A stretch of DNA of 33,018 nucleotides from Methylococcales bacterium (GCA_030693155.1 JAUYBJ010000089.1:1-33018); one strand, 5' to 3'. Counted from the first letter of the stretch, positions 15,975 through 25,311 are shown. The notes: a model not told the origin generated them from the sequence alone. Program-made: numbers and translations.

Positions 15975-17582
15975 TTAATAATTTTTTTTATCATGTGCTA
16001 AGGGTAAGGTTAAGACAAATAACGCGCCTTCTGTGCTTTCTGCCAACGCGATACCACCACCGTAAGTTTTTAATAAGGAAACGGTAATTTCCAAGCCCAA
16101 ACCTGTGCCGCCGTTATTTCTGCGCGTGGTAAAAAACGGCGTGAAAATTTTTGTGCGATTGGCGAGCGATACGCCTGTACCGTTGTCGTGCAAATGTACT
16201 TTCAGCGTATTTTCATGGGCAATGACGCTGAGCGTTAATTGATGCGCTCCGTGTTGCAGGCTGTTTTCAAATAGATTGGTCAGGATAATATCCAGCGCGT
16301 CTGGAGCTATAGCGAGTGGATTATTGGGTAATTTTGCATAATTCAATTGCAAGCCGCGTTCGGCATAACGATTCTGTAAGGCGAAAATTGCATCGTTCAG
16401 GCGGCTGTCTTGCTGACTGGGTTCTGATACATCGGCACGCGCCAGTTCCAGCAAACGATTGACCAGTTGTTTCAGGCGTTGAGTGTCGGCGAGTAAATTA
16501 TCAATAAAACGGTGTTGCTGTTCGCTGGGCATGGTGTCGAGATGATCTTGCAACAGTTCCAACGCGCCCTGCATGGAGGTGAGCGGAGTTTTAAATTCAT
16601 GGGAGACGTGGGTGGCGAAGCGTTGTATATAATCGGTGCGTTCATTTAAAGCGTGCGACATACTGGCAAAACTGTCCGACAGCTGGGCGATTTCATAAGT
16701 CACAGGATTGTTTAGCGGCTCTATCAGTTGTTGTTCGCCGTGTTTGACGCGCTCGGTCTGGCGGATGAGTTCACGAATCGGACGCGAAATAGTCGCCGAT
16801 ACCAGCAACACCAGCAGAATCACCAGCACCAGCAAACAGCCGCTTGCCATTAAAATTTTATTCTGCACTTCAAACAAATGTTTGATGATGTTGTTGGGGG
16901 TGCGAGATAGATATAACACGCCTTGCAGATGTTGATTTTCCACGATAGGAAACGCGACAAACACCCGAATATGGGTTCCGCGACTTAAGGAATACAACGG
17001 CGGTGGTGGTTCATCGGAAAGTCGTTGCCGAATCACACTGGCGTAGCGTCCTTGCATGGCTTGCTGTACTTCGGCAATCTGCGCCAACGATAAACCGACT
17101 TCTTCACGCCCAGCAATCACCGTGCCGTTCATATCCAGCAACCGAATACCTGCCAGCGGAATATGCTGAGTATCAAAGATGATAGGGTTCATCAGCCCGC
17201 CGATTTTTTGGGCAAATTTATCAACATGCAATGCGGGCGCGGCGGCTTCTGGGCGCGGCAACTGCACGGGATTAATTAACGTTAAAGTTGGAGTGATGGG
17301 TTCATAGGAATGATTCGTTGGCGGTAAAGCGGGTAAATAACGCCCGTAAATCATTGGCGCAGTCTGTAAAATGCGCACCGATTGGCGATAACTCGCCGAT
17401 AGCGCGGCGGCTTGCGAGATAAGCTCCAACTCGGTTTGTTGCACCAAGGCATTTTCATAAATACGAAAAAAGTACAAACCACCCAGCGGCAACGCCAACA
17501 CCATCAACATCACGAACAATAAAATATTGCGCAGTGGAAATAAGCGGCGGCGAAAAAATGGCAGTTGCGCGTTTATTGGCAT
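15975..17582 (-). CDS. creC: CreC-type sensor histidine kinase
   Basis: The 535-residue inner-membrane kinase has one membrane helix near residues 19-39, a long periplasmic sensor (about 40-242) and a second helix near 243-263. A HAMP linker (264-315) follows, then the phosphoacceptor motif ATHVSHEFKTPLTSMQG with His328. The ATPase domain has N440, DNGTGVS and GGTGLGLEIT boxes. The start overlaps the creB stop by ten bases. The assignment to CreC rests on the neighbouring creB-type regulator and creD. CreBC systems respond to metabolic or cell-wall stress, including beta-lactams in some species; the signal here is inferred. Confidence 0.85.
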   Translation of the reverse strand: MPINAQLPFFRRRLFPLRNILLFVMLMVLALPLGGLYFFRIYENALVQQTELELISQAAALSASYRQSVRILQTAPMIYGRYLPALPPTNHSYEPITPTLTLINPVQLPRPEAAAPALHVDKFAQKIGGLMNPIIFDTQHIPLAGIRLLDMNGTVIAGREEVGLSLAQIAEVQQAMQGRYASVIRQRLSDEPPPPLYSLSRGTHIRVFVAFPIVENQHLQGVLYLSRTPNNIIKHLFEVQNKILMASGCLLVLVILLVLLVSATISRPIRELIRQTERVKHGEQQLIEPLNNPVTYEIAQLSDSFASMSHALNERTDYIQRFATHVSHEFKTPLTSMQGALELLQDHLDTMPSEQQHRFIDNLLADTQRLKQLVNRLLELARADVSEPSQQDSRLNDAIFALQNRYAERGLQLNYAKLPNNPLAIAPDALDIILTNLFENSLQHGAHQLTLSVIAHENTLKVHLHDNGTGVSLANRTKIFTPFFTTRRNNGGTGLGLEITVSLLKTYGGGIALAESTEGALFVLTLPLAHDKKNY

Positions 17583-18256
17583 AAAGCGAGTTTGTAGCCC
17601 ACGCCGTGGACGGTTTCAATCAAGGCATCACAACCCGCGTCGGCGAATTTCTGGCGGATGTGGCGGATGTGACTGTCTATGGTGCGGTCGCTGATATAGA
17701 TATTGTTATACGCGCCAGTCATGATGCTGTCGCGACTGAACACGCGCTGCGGCGAGCGGACAAATAATTGCAGCATGGCGAATTCAGTCGCGGTCAGGCT
17801 AATCACTAATCCGTTCCACGTTGCCGCGTGTTGTTCCAGATGTATGGCTAATTTGCCGTGTTGTAGCTGATTCATTACGGCGGCAGGTTTGGCAACCACG
17901 CGCTTAAGAATGACGTTAATCCGTGCCACCAATTCACGCGGACTGAACGGCTTGGTGACATAATCATCACCGCCGATTTCCAGCCCTAAAATACGGTCGA
18001 TTTCATCATCACGCGACGATAAAAACAGAATCGGCGTATCGGAAGTTTTACGAATTTCACGACACACTTCCAACCCGTCAAGCTCTGGCATATTAATATC
18101 CAGCACCAGTAAATCAATGCTGTGCAACGCAAAATAATCAATCGCCTGCCGTCCATCTTCGGCGAGTGTCACCTGCATTCCCGCTTTTTCCAGTGCGAAA
18201 CTGATAACTTCGCGGATATGCAAATCGTCATCGGCAACAAGGATGTGTTTGTTCAT
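17573..18256 (-). CDS. creB: CreB-type OmpR-family response regulator
   Basis: The 227-residue regulator has a receiver domain (1-115) with the acidic pair Asp9-Asp10, phosphoacceptor Asp53 in LVLDINMPELDG and the conserved Lys102 (VTKPFSP). The C-terminal winged helix (about 130-227) carries LTATEFAMLQLF and TIDSHIRHIRQKF, then ETVHGVGYKL. It lies between the M23 peptidase gene (four-base overlap) and creC (ten-base overlap), forming one translationally coupled unit. It is expected to be phosphorylated by CreC and to control genes such as creD. No cre tag site was confidently found. Confidence 0.88.
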   Translation of the reverse strand: MNKHILVADDDLHIREVISFALEKAGMQVTLAEDGRQAIDYFALHSIDLLVLDINMPELDGLEVCREIRKTSDTPILFLSSRDDEIDRILGLEIGGDDYVTKPFSPRELVARINVILKRVVAKPAAVMNQLQHGKLAIHLEQHAATWNGLVISLTATEFAMLQLFVRSPQRVFSRDSIMTGAYNNIYISDRTIDSHIRHIRQKFADAGCDALIETVHGVGYKLALCQ

Positions 18257-18783
18257 GTGGCTCTGCCTGTCAGAAATTCATGGGGATTAAGGTAATACAT
18301 TTTAAGCCATGCTTGCGGCTTACTGGCATCGTATTGTCCGATTAACGGAAATAAACTGCGGATGGTGAAATGTAAATGCGGAGGCTTACCGAGCGCATTC
18401 CCTGTATTACCGACCGTACCTATTTTTTGCCCTGCACTGACCCACTGAAAAGCGCGGCTATCAATGCGTTGCAAATGCGCGTAGTAATAAAACCGCCATT
18501 TCGCGCCGAGGATTAACAGATTATTGCCGCCCATATCATTAAAGCCTGTGTGAATAATAAAACCGTCGGTAGCAGCAACAATAGGTACACCCGCTTTGGC
18601 AAAAATATCGATGCCTTTGTGTGTACCTGAACGTCCCCACGGACTGTACCAGAAAGAACGCGGATTCCAATCGGCGGAACTTGCCCCTGCAACGGGAATT
18701 TGTTTGTGCATAGGCAGATACCAGCCCAGCGCAAAAATTGCTAATGCCAGCAGGCATAAAGTAATACTGAGTTTAGTAAGCAT
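18253..18783 (-). CDS. M23 (LytM-like) peptidoglycan endopeptidase, membrane-anchored
   Basis: From ATG 18783 the product has 176 residues; the GTG at 18831 would add residues encoded by a palindromic element. Residues 5-23 form a signal anchor, so the domain faces the periplasm. The zinc site is complete: His55 and Asp59 in THKGIDIF, His103 in YYAHL, and His136/His138 in HLHF. Active M23 enzymes cut peptide cross-links in peptidoglycan. The stop overlaps the creB start by four bases, so the peptidase is made together with the two-component system. There is no coiled coil, so it is a minimal enzyme and not an EnvC-type activator. Confidence 0.9.
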   Translation of the reverse strand: MLTKLSITLCLLALAIFALGWYLPMHKQIPVAGASSADWNPRSFWYSPWGRSGTHKGIDIFAKAGVPIVAATDGFIIHTGFNDMGGNNLLILGAKWRFYYYAHLQRIDSRAFQWVSAGQKIGTVGNTGNALGKPPHLHFTIRSLFPLIGQYDASKPQAWLKMYYLNPHEFLTGRAT

Positions 18784-18817
18784 CTTGATACCGCTTTGAT
18801 TACCTATTGATAAGCAA

Positions 18818-18880
18818 TGTCCACGAAACACACAAAAAGCACGAACAGTTTTTTCGTGTCTTTCGTGCTTTTCGTGGACA
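18818..18880. repeat. Palindromic element between creD and the M23 gene
   Basis: TGTCCACGAAA (18818-18828) pairs perfectly with TTTCGTGGACA (18870-18880), and AAAGCACGAA pairs with TTCGTGCTTT inside. The low-complexity CACGAAA pattern is seen in intergenic repeats of many proteobacteria. It starts six bases after the creD stop and could reduce readthrough into the M23-creB-creC genes. Confidence 0.75.
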
Positions 18881-18885
18881 ACACA

Positions 18886-20247
18886 TTAATTCAGTGTGCT
18901 TTTATCTTCCTGCTCAGTCAACGCATACCAATCAAAATGCCGTGTTGCCATCATTAACCCTGCCAACATCACGAAGATTAATACACTACCCATTAACAGC
19001 GCGTTTTCTTCCGATTGCAAAATCACATACAGCAACACATACAGCGTAGCCAACGCCGCACCGAGTATTAAACCTTGCTTGCTACTGTGCAGAATCGCGC
19101 CGAAGTAACAGGTCAGTAATGTCATGCTGGCGATTGCGCCGATACTGTAGGCATACAAGAATAACAGGTGTTCAGATAAAGAAATCAGCAACAGATAGAA
19201 CACTAATAATGCCATCCCGACCAGCGTGTACTGTATCGGATGGATGCGCAATTTTTTCAGCAATTCAAACAACACCAATGCCATAAAAGTCAGCAGAATA
19301 AACAATGCAGCGTATTTAATACTGCGTTCTGATTGCTGATACACATCCACAGGCTGTATCAATTCAAAACCCACTGCACGTTGTAACAGACTGGCACATT
19401 CACCTTTTCGGCATTGTTCTAACGCACTGGAAACATCATAAGAAAAAGACGATGCCCGCCATTCAGCGGTAAAACCTTGGTCGGTGATTTCGCGTTTTTC
19501 AGGCAGTAATTCACCCGTAAAACTGGGATTTGCCCAATTAGCCGCCAGTTGAACGTGGGTATTTTCAGACAATAACGCAAAATTCATTGCACTCATGCCG
19601 CGCAATTCCATCGTAAAGGCAAACGGTACAACGGTAGCTTTATCCAGTGCGATGTCGGGCAAAGGCGCGTGCATCCCTGCGGTGGCATTCGGTAACGCGG
19701 CACTGGGTTGAAAAGCAATCGGCGCGTTATTCCACGTTAAACTCGGTGGTACGGCGATACCGCGTTGATCGCTGACTAATACCGATAATTGCGGCTTATC
19801 CCAGCGGATTTTTTTGTCTTTATGTTCCGCGATTAAATCCAGCAGGGCTTGATTGTTGAATTCACCCGTCACTTGTAATTTATTGCCATACACGGGAATT
19901 TCATAAATGCCGCGATAGCGCATCGAGCTGTCTAACTGACTGTTAATGCTCAGTTGTTTGGGAATGATGTACAACACATCGTCTACAGTGACTTCTTTAA
20001 TCACCTCTTTTTCGACTTTATTGACGATAATTTTTTCTTTGCTGTTAAAGGTCAGATGATACGGAACACTCAGCACAGGCCCTGCCAAGGTTTGCATACC
20101 CGGCCAGCTCTGTTCAATGCTTTGATACGCCTGTTGCCGCCACGCGGTACGCTCACTGACTAAATCCATAATAAACGATTGCGGAATCAGCAAAGCCAAG
20201 ATAAGGACGAAAATAATGCCCAGTTTTACATAAAAACGTTGTTTCAT
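18886..20247 (-). CDS. creD: CreD, cell envelope integrity inner-membrane protein
   Basis: The 453-residue protein has an N-terminal membrane helix (about 9-27) and a large periplasmic region containing TLAGPVLSVPY and several beta-rich segments. Six closely spaced membrane helices follow (about 310-440), and the protein ends at the conserved RHFDWYALT. This is the CreD layout, named for a membrane protein whose overproduction protects against colicin E2. In CreBC regulons creD is the main target. AGGAG precedes the ATG at 20245-20247. Here creD comes first, then the M23 peptidase, creB and creC, unlike the creA-B-C-D order of E. coli. Confidence 0.93.
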   Translation of the reverse strand: MKQRFYVKLGIIFVLILALLIPQSFIMDLVSERTAWRQQAYQSIEQSWPGMQTLAGPVLSVPYHLTFNSKEKIIVNKVEKEVIKEVTVDDVLYIIPKQLSINSQLDSSMRYRGIYEIPVYGNKLQVTGEFNNQALLDLIAEHKDKKIRWDKPQLSVLVSDQRGIAVPPSLTWNNAPIAFQPSAALPNATAGMHAPLPDIALDKATVVPFAFTMELRGMSAMNFALLSENTHVQLAANWANPSFTGELLPEKREITDQGFTAEWRASSFSYDVSSALEQCRKGECASLLQRAVGFELIQPVDVYQQSERSIKYAALFILLTFMALVLFELLKKLRIHPIQYTLVGMALLVFYLLLISLSEHLLFLYAYSIGAIASMTLLTCYFGAILHSSKQGLILGAALATLYVLLYVILQSEENALLMGSVLIFVMLAGLMMATRHFDWYALTEQEDKSTLN

Positions 20248-20437
20248 AACGATAACTCCTGATGGTTGGGTATGGCGTTACTGTACGCGCCAGTTATGCA
20301 GATATGATGTGGGTATTGTGGATTTTTCGGGTGAAATGTGCAGATTTGGTGCAGGGGGTGACGCAACTCGCTGATAGTTTAATGAATTATCCGTATGGGG
20401 CTTGCCTTTCTTACAGCTTAGAATACCAACCAGCGCA

Positions 20438-20461
20438 ATTCCCACGGCGAAGCGTGGGAAT
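20438..20461. repeat. ATTCCCACG hairpin, GTTCCCAC-type repeat
   Basis: ATTCCCACG (20438-20446) pairs perfectly with CGTGGGAAT (20453-20461) around GCGAAG. It lies 14 bases after the end of the restriction gene and upstream of creD. The remaining stretch 20248-20437 holds only the likely creD promoter. Confidence 0.7.
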
Positions 20462-20475
20462 GAGGTAATAACTAT

Positions 20476-21533
20476 TCACACCCAATTTTGATTTATTAGC
20501 TTATCGTAACCGCGTTTCTCCATAAACTGTAAAAACTCCCTTTTGTCGGTGGCAGGAAATTCAACTTGAATTTCATTGGCTAAGTTTTGTAAAACGCTAT
20601 CACCGATTGAATCCGCAAATTTGCCGCGTAATGCTCTTTCATACCATCTCAATAAGTCGGTTTCGGTAACAATACTTTGAATTTTTGACTTCCAACCCAG
20701 TTGATTCAACAAAGAAACGATTATTTTTTGCTCGGCGGCTTTACAAACAATCACAATGCGGTCGGCGGATACTGACGAAACAATATTTTCTGCCAACTCT
20801 TCGGTTAATGAAAGATGCTTGATTTGTATTGCCAGTCCATTGTTGCCCACATATCCAGTCCTCTATCAGCGGCATTCGTCACGCCGACACGGTGAATTCT
20901 GGCTTTGAGTTTTATGGTGGTTTGTTCAAGCGTAAGCTGCATAACGCTTTTAGAAAAATCGGCAAATTCTTCGAGAATATCTATTTTTTCAGGATTCATT
21001 CTGACTTCAACAGCTACTTCCAGAGCTTCTACTAATGCAGAAAATAATGAATACACAATAATTTCATACACTTTATCAATGCTTCGGCGTAGCCCTGCTT
21101 CGTGCCAAAATAAGGCTAGAAATTCGTCTAATTTAAAATTGCTTTTATCATGAATGATGCAATAGTCCAATCCTGTAGACATTTGGCTAAAGCGTTGTAA
21201 AAATTTTCGATAAATATAGGCTTCGACTATACCGTTTCCTGCTCTATTTTCTTCACCCAGTTTTTCTAAAATAGCAGGCGGTACAGCATTGTCGTTAAAA
21301 ATATCATCTTGATAACGTGCTGAAGAGGTGCTGGTTCTGCCTAGAAATTGAATACAAATCACATCACGCCATTTTTTTGACTGGGTGCGATAAGTGGTAA
21401 GTTCTGAGAGGGTAATATTCTGCTCAACCCTATCACGATACAGAATTTCGGCAATTTGTATCGGTTTGTAAAGATGAACTCGCGCCTTATCAATGACTTT
21501 ATCTAATGCTTTTTTAGCCGTTGTCATACTCAT
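20476..21533 (-). pseudogene. HaeII-like type II restriction endonuclease, split by a one-base frameshift
   Basis: Two frames together give one protein of about 352 residues. Frame 1 (20805-21533, 242 codons) runs from MSMTTAKKALDKVIDKARVH to DRGLDMWA and then becomes unrelated sequence before a stop. Frame 2 (20476-20850) continues directly with NNGLAIQIKHLSLTEELAEN to the end. One extra A in the GCAACAA stretch near 20840-20846 would restore the frame. DRGLD...AIQIKH looks like a PD-(D/E)XK variant core (Asp, then Gln-x-Lys), so the break separates the catalytic residues. The start lies one base after the methyltransferase stop. HaeII relatives cut RGCGCY; specificity here is inferred. The break may be real loss, or a sequencing error. 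Confidence 0.75.
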
Positions 21534-21534
21534 T

Positions 21535-22488
21535 TTAGGCTTCGCATAAGGTGAATTGCATAGGAGTTTTTAGGGCAGTTTTTTGCAGTTGTAACGTTTT
21601 TATCATTTCTTCCGCTATTGCTTTAATGACTGGCACAGACACCGAATTACCCGCTACTTTACGCACGCCTGAATAGGGTATGGTAATTTTGAAATCGTCA
21701 GGAAAACCCTGTAAACGTAACATTTCTCTATCGGTTAAGCGTCTCACACCATTCACCACCAGATAGTTATAACTGCCTCCCGCTCTTAGCGCACATGAAT
21801 ACGGCAATGCGGAAATATTACCACCTATATTTTGATGCCATATTGAGGGAACGGGTGGCGTGCCTTTTACCGCATTCAGACGATTTTGTTTGATGGCGTC
21901 TGATAGAAAATAGCTTGGTGGTATGTCGTTATCATCTTGAAGAATAGACGTTAGTGGTTGGTAATAACCTAATGGCGTGGGAAAGTTGAAATGTAGCGGG
22001 GCTAAAAAACCAACTAAATAAATGCGTTCGCGTTTTTGCGGTAAACCAAAATCTAAAGAATTAAATACTTTGGTGTAAACGGTATAACCCAATGCTTTTA
22101 ACTTTTCGACTATCACAGCAAAGGTTTGACCGTTATCGTGGGTAGTCAGACGTTTAACATTTTCCAGTAAAAAAGCACGCGGCTTTTTGGCTTTAAGTAT
22201 GGCTTCAATATTAAAAAATAATGTGCCTCTGGTATCAGCAAAACCTAAACCTTTGCCTGCGATACTAAACGGCTGACACGGAAAACCCGCTAACAAAATA
22301 TCGTGGTCTGGAATACTTTCGGGGTCTATGAGATTAATATCACCGTGCGGTTTTTCGTTAAAGTTGGCTTCATACATCGCTTGCGCATCTTTGTCCCATT
22401 CCGAAGAAAATACGTTCTTACAGCCGTAAGCCTCAAAGCCAAGGCGAATACCGCCAATACCCGCGAATAAATCAATGGTTTTATACAT
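21535..22488 (-). CDS. Type II DNA (cytosine-5) methyltransferase
   Basis: The 317-residue enzyme transfers methyl groups from S-adenosylmethionine to cytosine C5 in its target. Motif I is TIDLFAGIGGIRLGFEA, motif IV has GFPCQPFSIAG with catalytic Cys71, motif VI is FLLENVKRL, motif VIII QKRERIYLVG, and motifs IX-X include RRLTDREMLRLQGFP and VAGNSVSVPVI. All are intact. The target recognition region (about 185-240) is short. It precedes the restriction gene by one base, so the two form an M-then-R operon. The target may be RGCGCY, by analogy with the HaeII-like partner. With the nuclease broken it may act as a solitary methylase. Confidence 0.93.
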   Translation of the reverse strand: MYKTIDLFAGIGGIRLGFEAYGCKNVFSSEWDKDAQAMYEANFNEKPHGDINLIDPESIPDHDILLAGFPCQPFSIAGKGLGFADTRGTLFFNIEAILKAKKPRAFLLENVKRLTTHDNGQTFAVIVEKLKALGYTVYTKVFNSLDFGLPQKRERIYLVGFLAPLHFNFPTPLGYYQPLTSILQDDNDIPPSYFLSDAIKQNRLNAVKGTPPVPSIWHQNIGGNISALPYSCALRAGGSYNYLVVNGVRRLTDREMLRLQGFPDDFKITIPYSGVRKVAGNSVSVPVIKAIAEEMIKTLQLQKTALKTPMQFTLCEA

Positions 22489-22741
22489 TTTTTAGTGATG
22501 TTTAGTAAATTTTACGAACTTTATTCTAACATTCATTGAAAGCTGATGACTCGCCTTAAGTCGTAGTCACGCACAACTTATGTTAAGCGGATGCAAGCAG
22601 CAAAGATTTCGGTTTAGCGAATGCTGAATTTAATCACAAACAGGCATTACCACCTCGCGCCAACAAATTTTACATTCGTTTGCGCGATATGGGCGTAAAT
22701 GCTTTATCATTAGCCGCTTAATTAGTGTCTTTTGGTTGTTG

Positions 22742-23719
22742 ATGAAATTACATGATGAAAAGCTCCGCGCCTTGGGTCTTGCGGTTATCCAGGTGGAAAC
22801 CCAAGCGATTGCCGCGTTAGCTGAACAGATTAATGAGCAGTTTGTGCTGGCGTGTAAGCTGATGTTTGCCTGTAAAGGGCGCGTAGTGGTCACGGGCATG
22901 GGTAAATCGGGGCATATTGCGGGTAAAATTGCCGCGACTTTAGCCAGTACAGGAACACCTGCATTTTTTGTACATTCGGGTGAAGCCAGTCATGGTGATT
23001 TAGGCATGATTACCGCGCAGGATGTGGTGCTGGCGTTATCAAACTCTGGCGAGACCGAAGAAGTCATTACCCTGTTACCGATTATTAAACGTTTGGGCGT
23101 GCCGTTAATTGCGATGACAGGCAATCCTGCATCCACGCTGGCTAAATTTGCCACTGCACATATTAATGTTGCGGTTGAGCAGGAAGCCTGTCCGTTGGGG
23201 CTTGCGCCTACATCCAGCACCACAGCCGCATTGGTGATGGGTGATGCACTGGCGGTGTCTTTATTAGAAGCACGCGGTTTTACCCGTGATGACTTCGCGT
23301 TGTCACATCCCGGCGGTAGTTTGGGCAAACGACTGTTGTTGCGCGTCAGTGATATGATGCACGTCGGTGAACAGATTCCCTCGGTGCAGGAGTCGGCATT
23401 TATCAGCGACGCATTGCTGGAAATGACGGAAAAAAAATTGGGCATGACGGCGATTGTCAATGCGCAAGAGCAAGTCAGCGGTATTTTTACCGATGGCGAT
23501 TTACGCCGTATGCTGTCAAAAAATCTGAACATTCACACCACCAGTATTATGGAAGTCATGACTTCGCACTGTGCGGTTATCACAGCCGATATTTTAGCCG
23601 CCGAAGCGATGCAGATTATGGAACGGAAAAAAATTAATGCGTTAATCGTGGTCGATGATGAACAACGCGCTGTCGGGGCGTTGAATATGCACGATTTAAT
23701 CCGCGCGGGGATTGTGTGA
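22742..23719 (+). CDS. kdsD: D-arabinose-5-phosphate isomerase
   Basis: The 325-residue enzyme converts ribulose-5-phosphate to arabinose-5-phosphate, the first step to Kdo for lipopolysaccharide. A SIS domain (about 35-170) contains VVVTGMGKSGHIAGKIAATL, HSGEASHGDLG and LSNSGETEEV. Two CBS domains (about 205-325) contain GIFTDGDLRR and VVDDEQRAVGALNMHDLI. ATG 22742 is preferred over two in-frame TTG codons just before it. It opens a plus-strand operon that continues into kdsC with a one-base overlap. Its 5' gap (22489-22741) must carry the promoter, though no strong consensus stands out. Confidence 0.96.
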   Translation: MKLHDEKLRALGLAVIQVETQAIAALAEQINEQFVLACKLMFACKGRVVVTGMGKSGHIAGKIAATLASTGTPAFFVHSGEASHGDLGMITAQDVVLALSNSGETEEVITLLPIIKRLGVPLIAMTGNPASTLAKFATAHINVAVEQEACPLGLAPTSSTTAALVMGDALAVSLLEARGFTRDDFALSHPGGSLGKRLLLRVSDMMHVGEQIPSVQESAFISDALLEMTEKKLGMTAIVNAQEQVSGIFTDGDLRRMLSKNLNIHTTSIMEVMTSHCAVITADILAAEAMQIMERKKINALIVVDDEQRAVGALNMHDLIRAGIV

Positions 23720-24249
23720 TGATGAATAGCGAGCTGGTCGAAAAAGCGAAAAAACTGAAATTATTGATTCTTGATGTCGATGGCGTACTGACGGATGGCA
23801 AGCTGTTTTTTGATAATGACGGCAATGAATACAAGTCGTTTCATGCGCGGGATGGACATGGAATTAAGCTGTTACGGCAGACGGGCGTAGAAGTGGCGAT
23901 TATTTCAGGACGCAAATCCAATTCGGTCGCGCTGCGCATGAAAAGTCTGGGCATTGAGTATGTTTATCAGGGGCATGAAAATAAAATTGCGGCTTTTAAT
24001 GAAATTATTGAGAAAATAGGCATTACCCCTGAGCAAGCGGCTCATGTCGGTGATGATGTGCTGGATTTACCCGTGATGATGCGTGTCGGTTTGGCGATTG
24101 CGGTACAGGATGCTAATTTTGCCGTTAAACAACGGGCGGACTGGTGTACTGAATTATCAGGTGGTTGTGGTGCGGTGCGTGAGGTGTGCGATTTTATTAT
24201 GCAGGCGCAAGGCACATTTGATGACGCATTAAGCCCTTATCTCAAATGA
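23719..24249 (+). CDS. kdsC: 3-deoxy-D-manno-octulosonate 8-phosphate phosphatase
   Basis: The 176-residue HAD-superfamily phosphatase releases phosphate from Kdo-8-phosphate. The N-terminal LLILDVDGVLTDGKLFF gives the nucleophile and acid-base Asp pair. FHARDGHGIKLL, VAIISGRKSNSV and AAHVGDDVLDLPVM supply the remaining HAD motifs. Two ATG codons follow each other (23719 and 23722). The first overlaps the kdsD TGA by one base; either may be used. The protein has the compact cap-less form that acts as a tetramer. The stop overlaps the lptC start (ATGA). Confidence 0.95.
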   Translation: MMNSELVEKAKKLKLLILDVDGVLTDGKLFFDNDGNEYKSFHARDGHGIKLLRQTGVEVAIISGRKSNSVALRMKSLGIEYVYQGHENKIAAFNEIIEKIGITPEQAAHVGDDVLDLPVMMRVGLAIAVQDANFAVKQRADWCTELSGGCGAVREVCDFIMQAQGTFDDALSPYLK

Positions 24250-24815
24250 AGAATTTAAGAAATAAAAAGTTCTACCTGACGCTAACGTCTGCCGCGCTGG
24301 TCAGCTGGGGTTTGGCTATGCTTATAGAGGGCGATGGCGATCAAAGAGGTGCTGTACCCGCACACAGCACTGATTATTTCAGCACGGGCTATACCAAATG
24401 GGAAATGAATGAACTCGGTGTGTTAAAAAGCAAGCTGATTGCCGATAAAGTCATCCATTACAACGATGATGATACGATGCACAGTATTAATCCTGTGATG
24501 TTTTTTTATAATGAAAAAACGCCGCCGTGGATTGTGAAAGCGGAAGCGGGCATCTTGTCTTCTGATGGTAAAGACCTATTCTTAAATGGCAAGGCAGTTG
24601 TGCGCAGGGATAAGGCGGAAGGTATCAAGGAAATGATTATTAACACTTCCAACTTAAGAGTAAAGCCAGACACCAGTTATGCAGAAACCGACGAGTGGGC
24701 AGAGTTACTCAGTCCGCCTAACGTCACTACAGGTACTGGTATGAAAATGGTGTTTGTAGCTCCCGTTCATCTGGAATTATTGGCAAATGTGAAAGGAAAA
24801 TATGAAAAAAAGTAA
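24246..24815 (+). CDS. lptC: LPS export protein LptC
   Basis: The 189-residue bitopic membrane protein hands LPS from the LptBFG transporter to the periplasmic LptA bridge. A single N-terminal helix (about 9-26) anchors a periplasmic jellyroll beginning TDYFSTGYTKWEMNELGVLK. The NPVMFFYNEKTPPWIVKAEAG stretch and the repeated beta pattern through AETDEWAELLSPPN fit the family. Sequence conservation is low, as usual for LptC, and placement between kdsC and lptA supports the call. Its ATG overlaps the kdsC stop by four bases, and its 3' end overlaps lptA by 14. Confidence 0.92.
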   Translation: MKNLRNKKFYLTLTSAALVSWGLAMLIEGDGDQRGAVPAHSTDYFSTGYTKWEMNELGVLKSKLIADKVIHYNDDDTMHSINPVMFFYNEKTPPWIVKAEAGILSSDGKDLFLNGKAVVRRDKAEGIKEMIINTSNLRVKPDTSYAETDEWAELLSPPNVTTGTGMKMVFVAPVHLELLANVKGKYEKK

Positions 24816-25311
24816 CAAATACGGTGTGATGCTATTACTTTGCTTGTATAGCGCGGGATCTTTTGCCTTAGAAACTGATAAAGATCAGCCTATTAACATT
24901 GATTCCAATACCGCGACTTATGATGATGCAGCCTCTACCAGTATCTATACGGGTAATGTCATCTCAATTCAGGGCAGTTTGCGCGTAGAATCAGATAAGC
25001 TGGTGGTGTATTTTAAAGACGGTGAAGCCGATAAAATGGTCTTTACGGGTAATAAAGCCAAGTTTAAACAAACCCCTAAAGAGGGTGATGAGGACATCAC
25101 AGGTGAATCTTTAACAGGCGAATACTACCCTAAAAAGCATTTGATTGTACTGATTAAAGAAGCCACCGTCTGGCAGGGTACGGGTACTTATGCCAGCGAT
25201 TATATTGAATATGACAGTCATAACTCGGTGGTAAAAGCAGGTGAATCCTCATCGGACAGCAAGCGCGTCCATGTGACTATACAACCCAAATCTAAAGAGC
25301 CGAAGAAGTAA
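24802..25311 (+). CDS. lptA: LPS transport periplasmic protein LptA
   Basis: The 169-residue protein polymerises into the periplasmic bridge that carries LPS from LptC to LptD. Residues 1-22 are a signal peptide ending SAGSFA. The mature OstA-like domain starts [20 protein letters not shown], a typical opening, and continues with [20 protein letters not shown] and [16 protein letters not shown] beta repeats. A clear AAGGAAAAT ribosome site lies inside the end of lptC. The stop shares one base with the lptB start, so translation is coupled. Confidence 0.95.
   Translation: MKKSNKYGVMLLLCLYSAGSFALETDKDQPINIDSNTATYDDAASTSIYTGNVISIQGSLRVESDKLVVYFKDGEADKMVFTGNKAKFKQTPKEGDEDITGESLTGEYYPKKHLIVLIKEATVWQGTGTYASDYIEYDSHNSVVKAGESSSDSKRVHVTIQPKSKEPKK

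Noticed and set aside
18784-18831. GTG start giving the M23 protein 16 more residues
   Set aside because: The extension is encoded partly by the palindrome at 18818-18880 and would place charged residues before the signal anchor; ATG 18783 gives a clean anchor.
20262-20468. Plus-strand frame of 68 codons upstream of creD
   Set aside because: It ends in the ATTCCCACG hairpin repeat, has no ribosome site and no recognisable domain.
20476-20850. Independent 124-residue gene starting at GTG
   Set aside because: The protein continues the HaeII-like family match of the upstream frame without a gap, so it is the second half of one broken gene.
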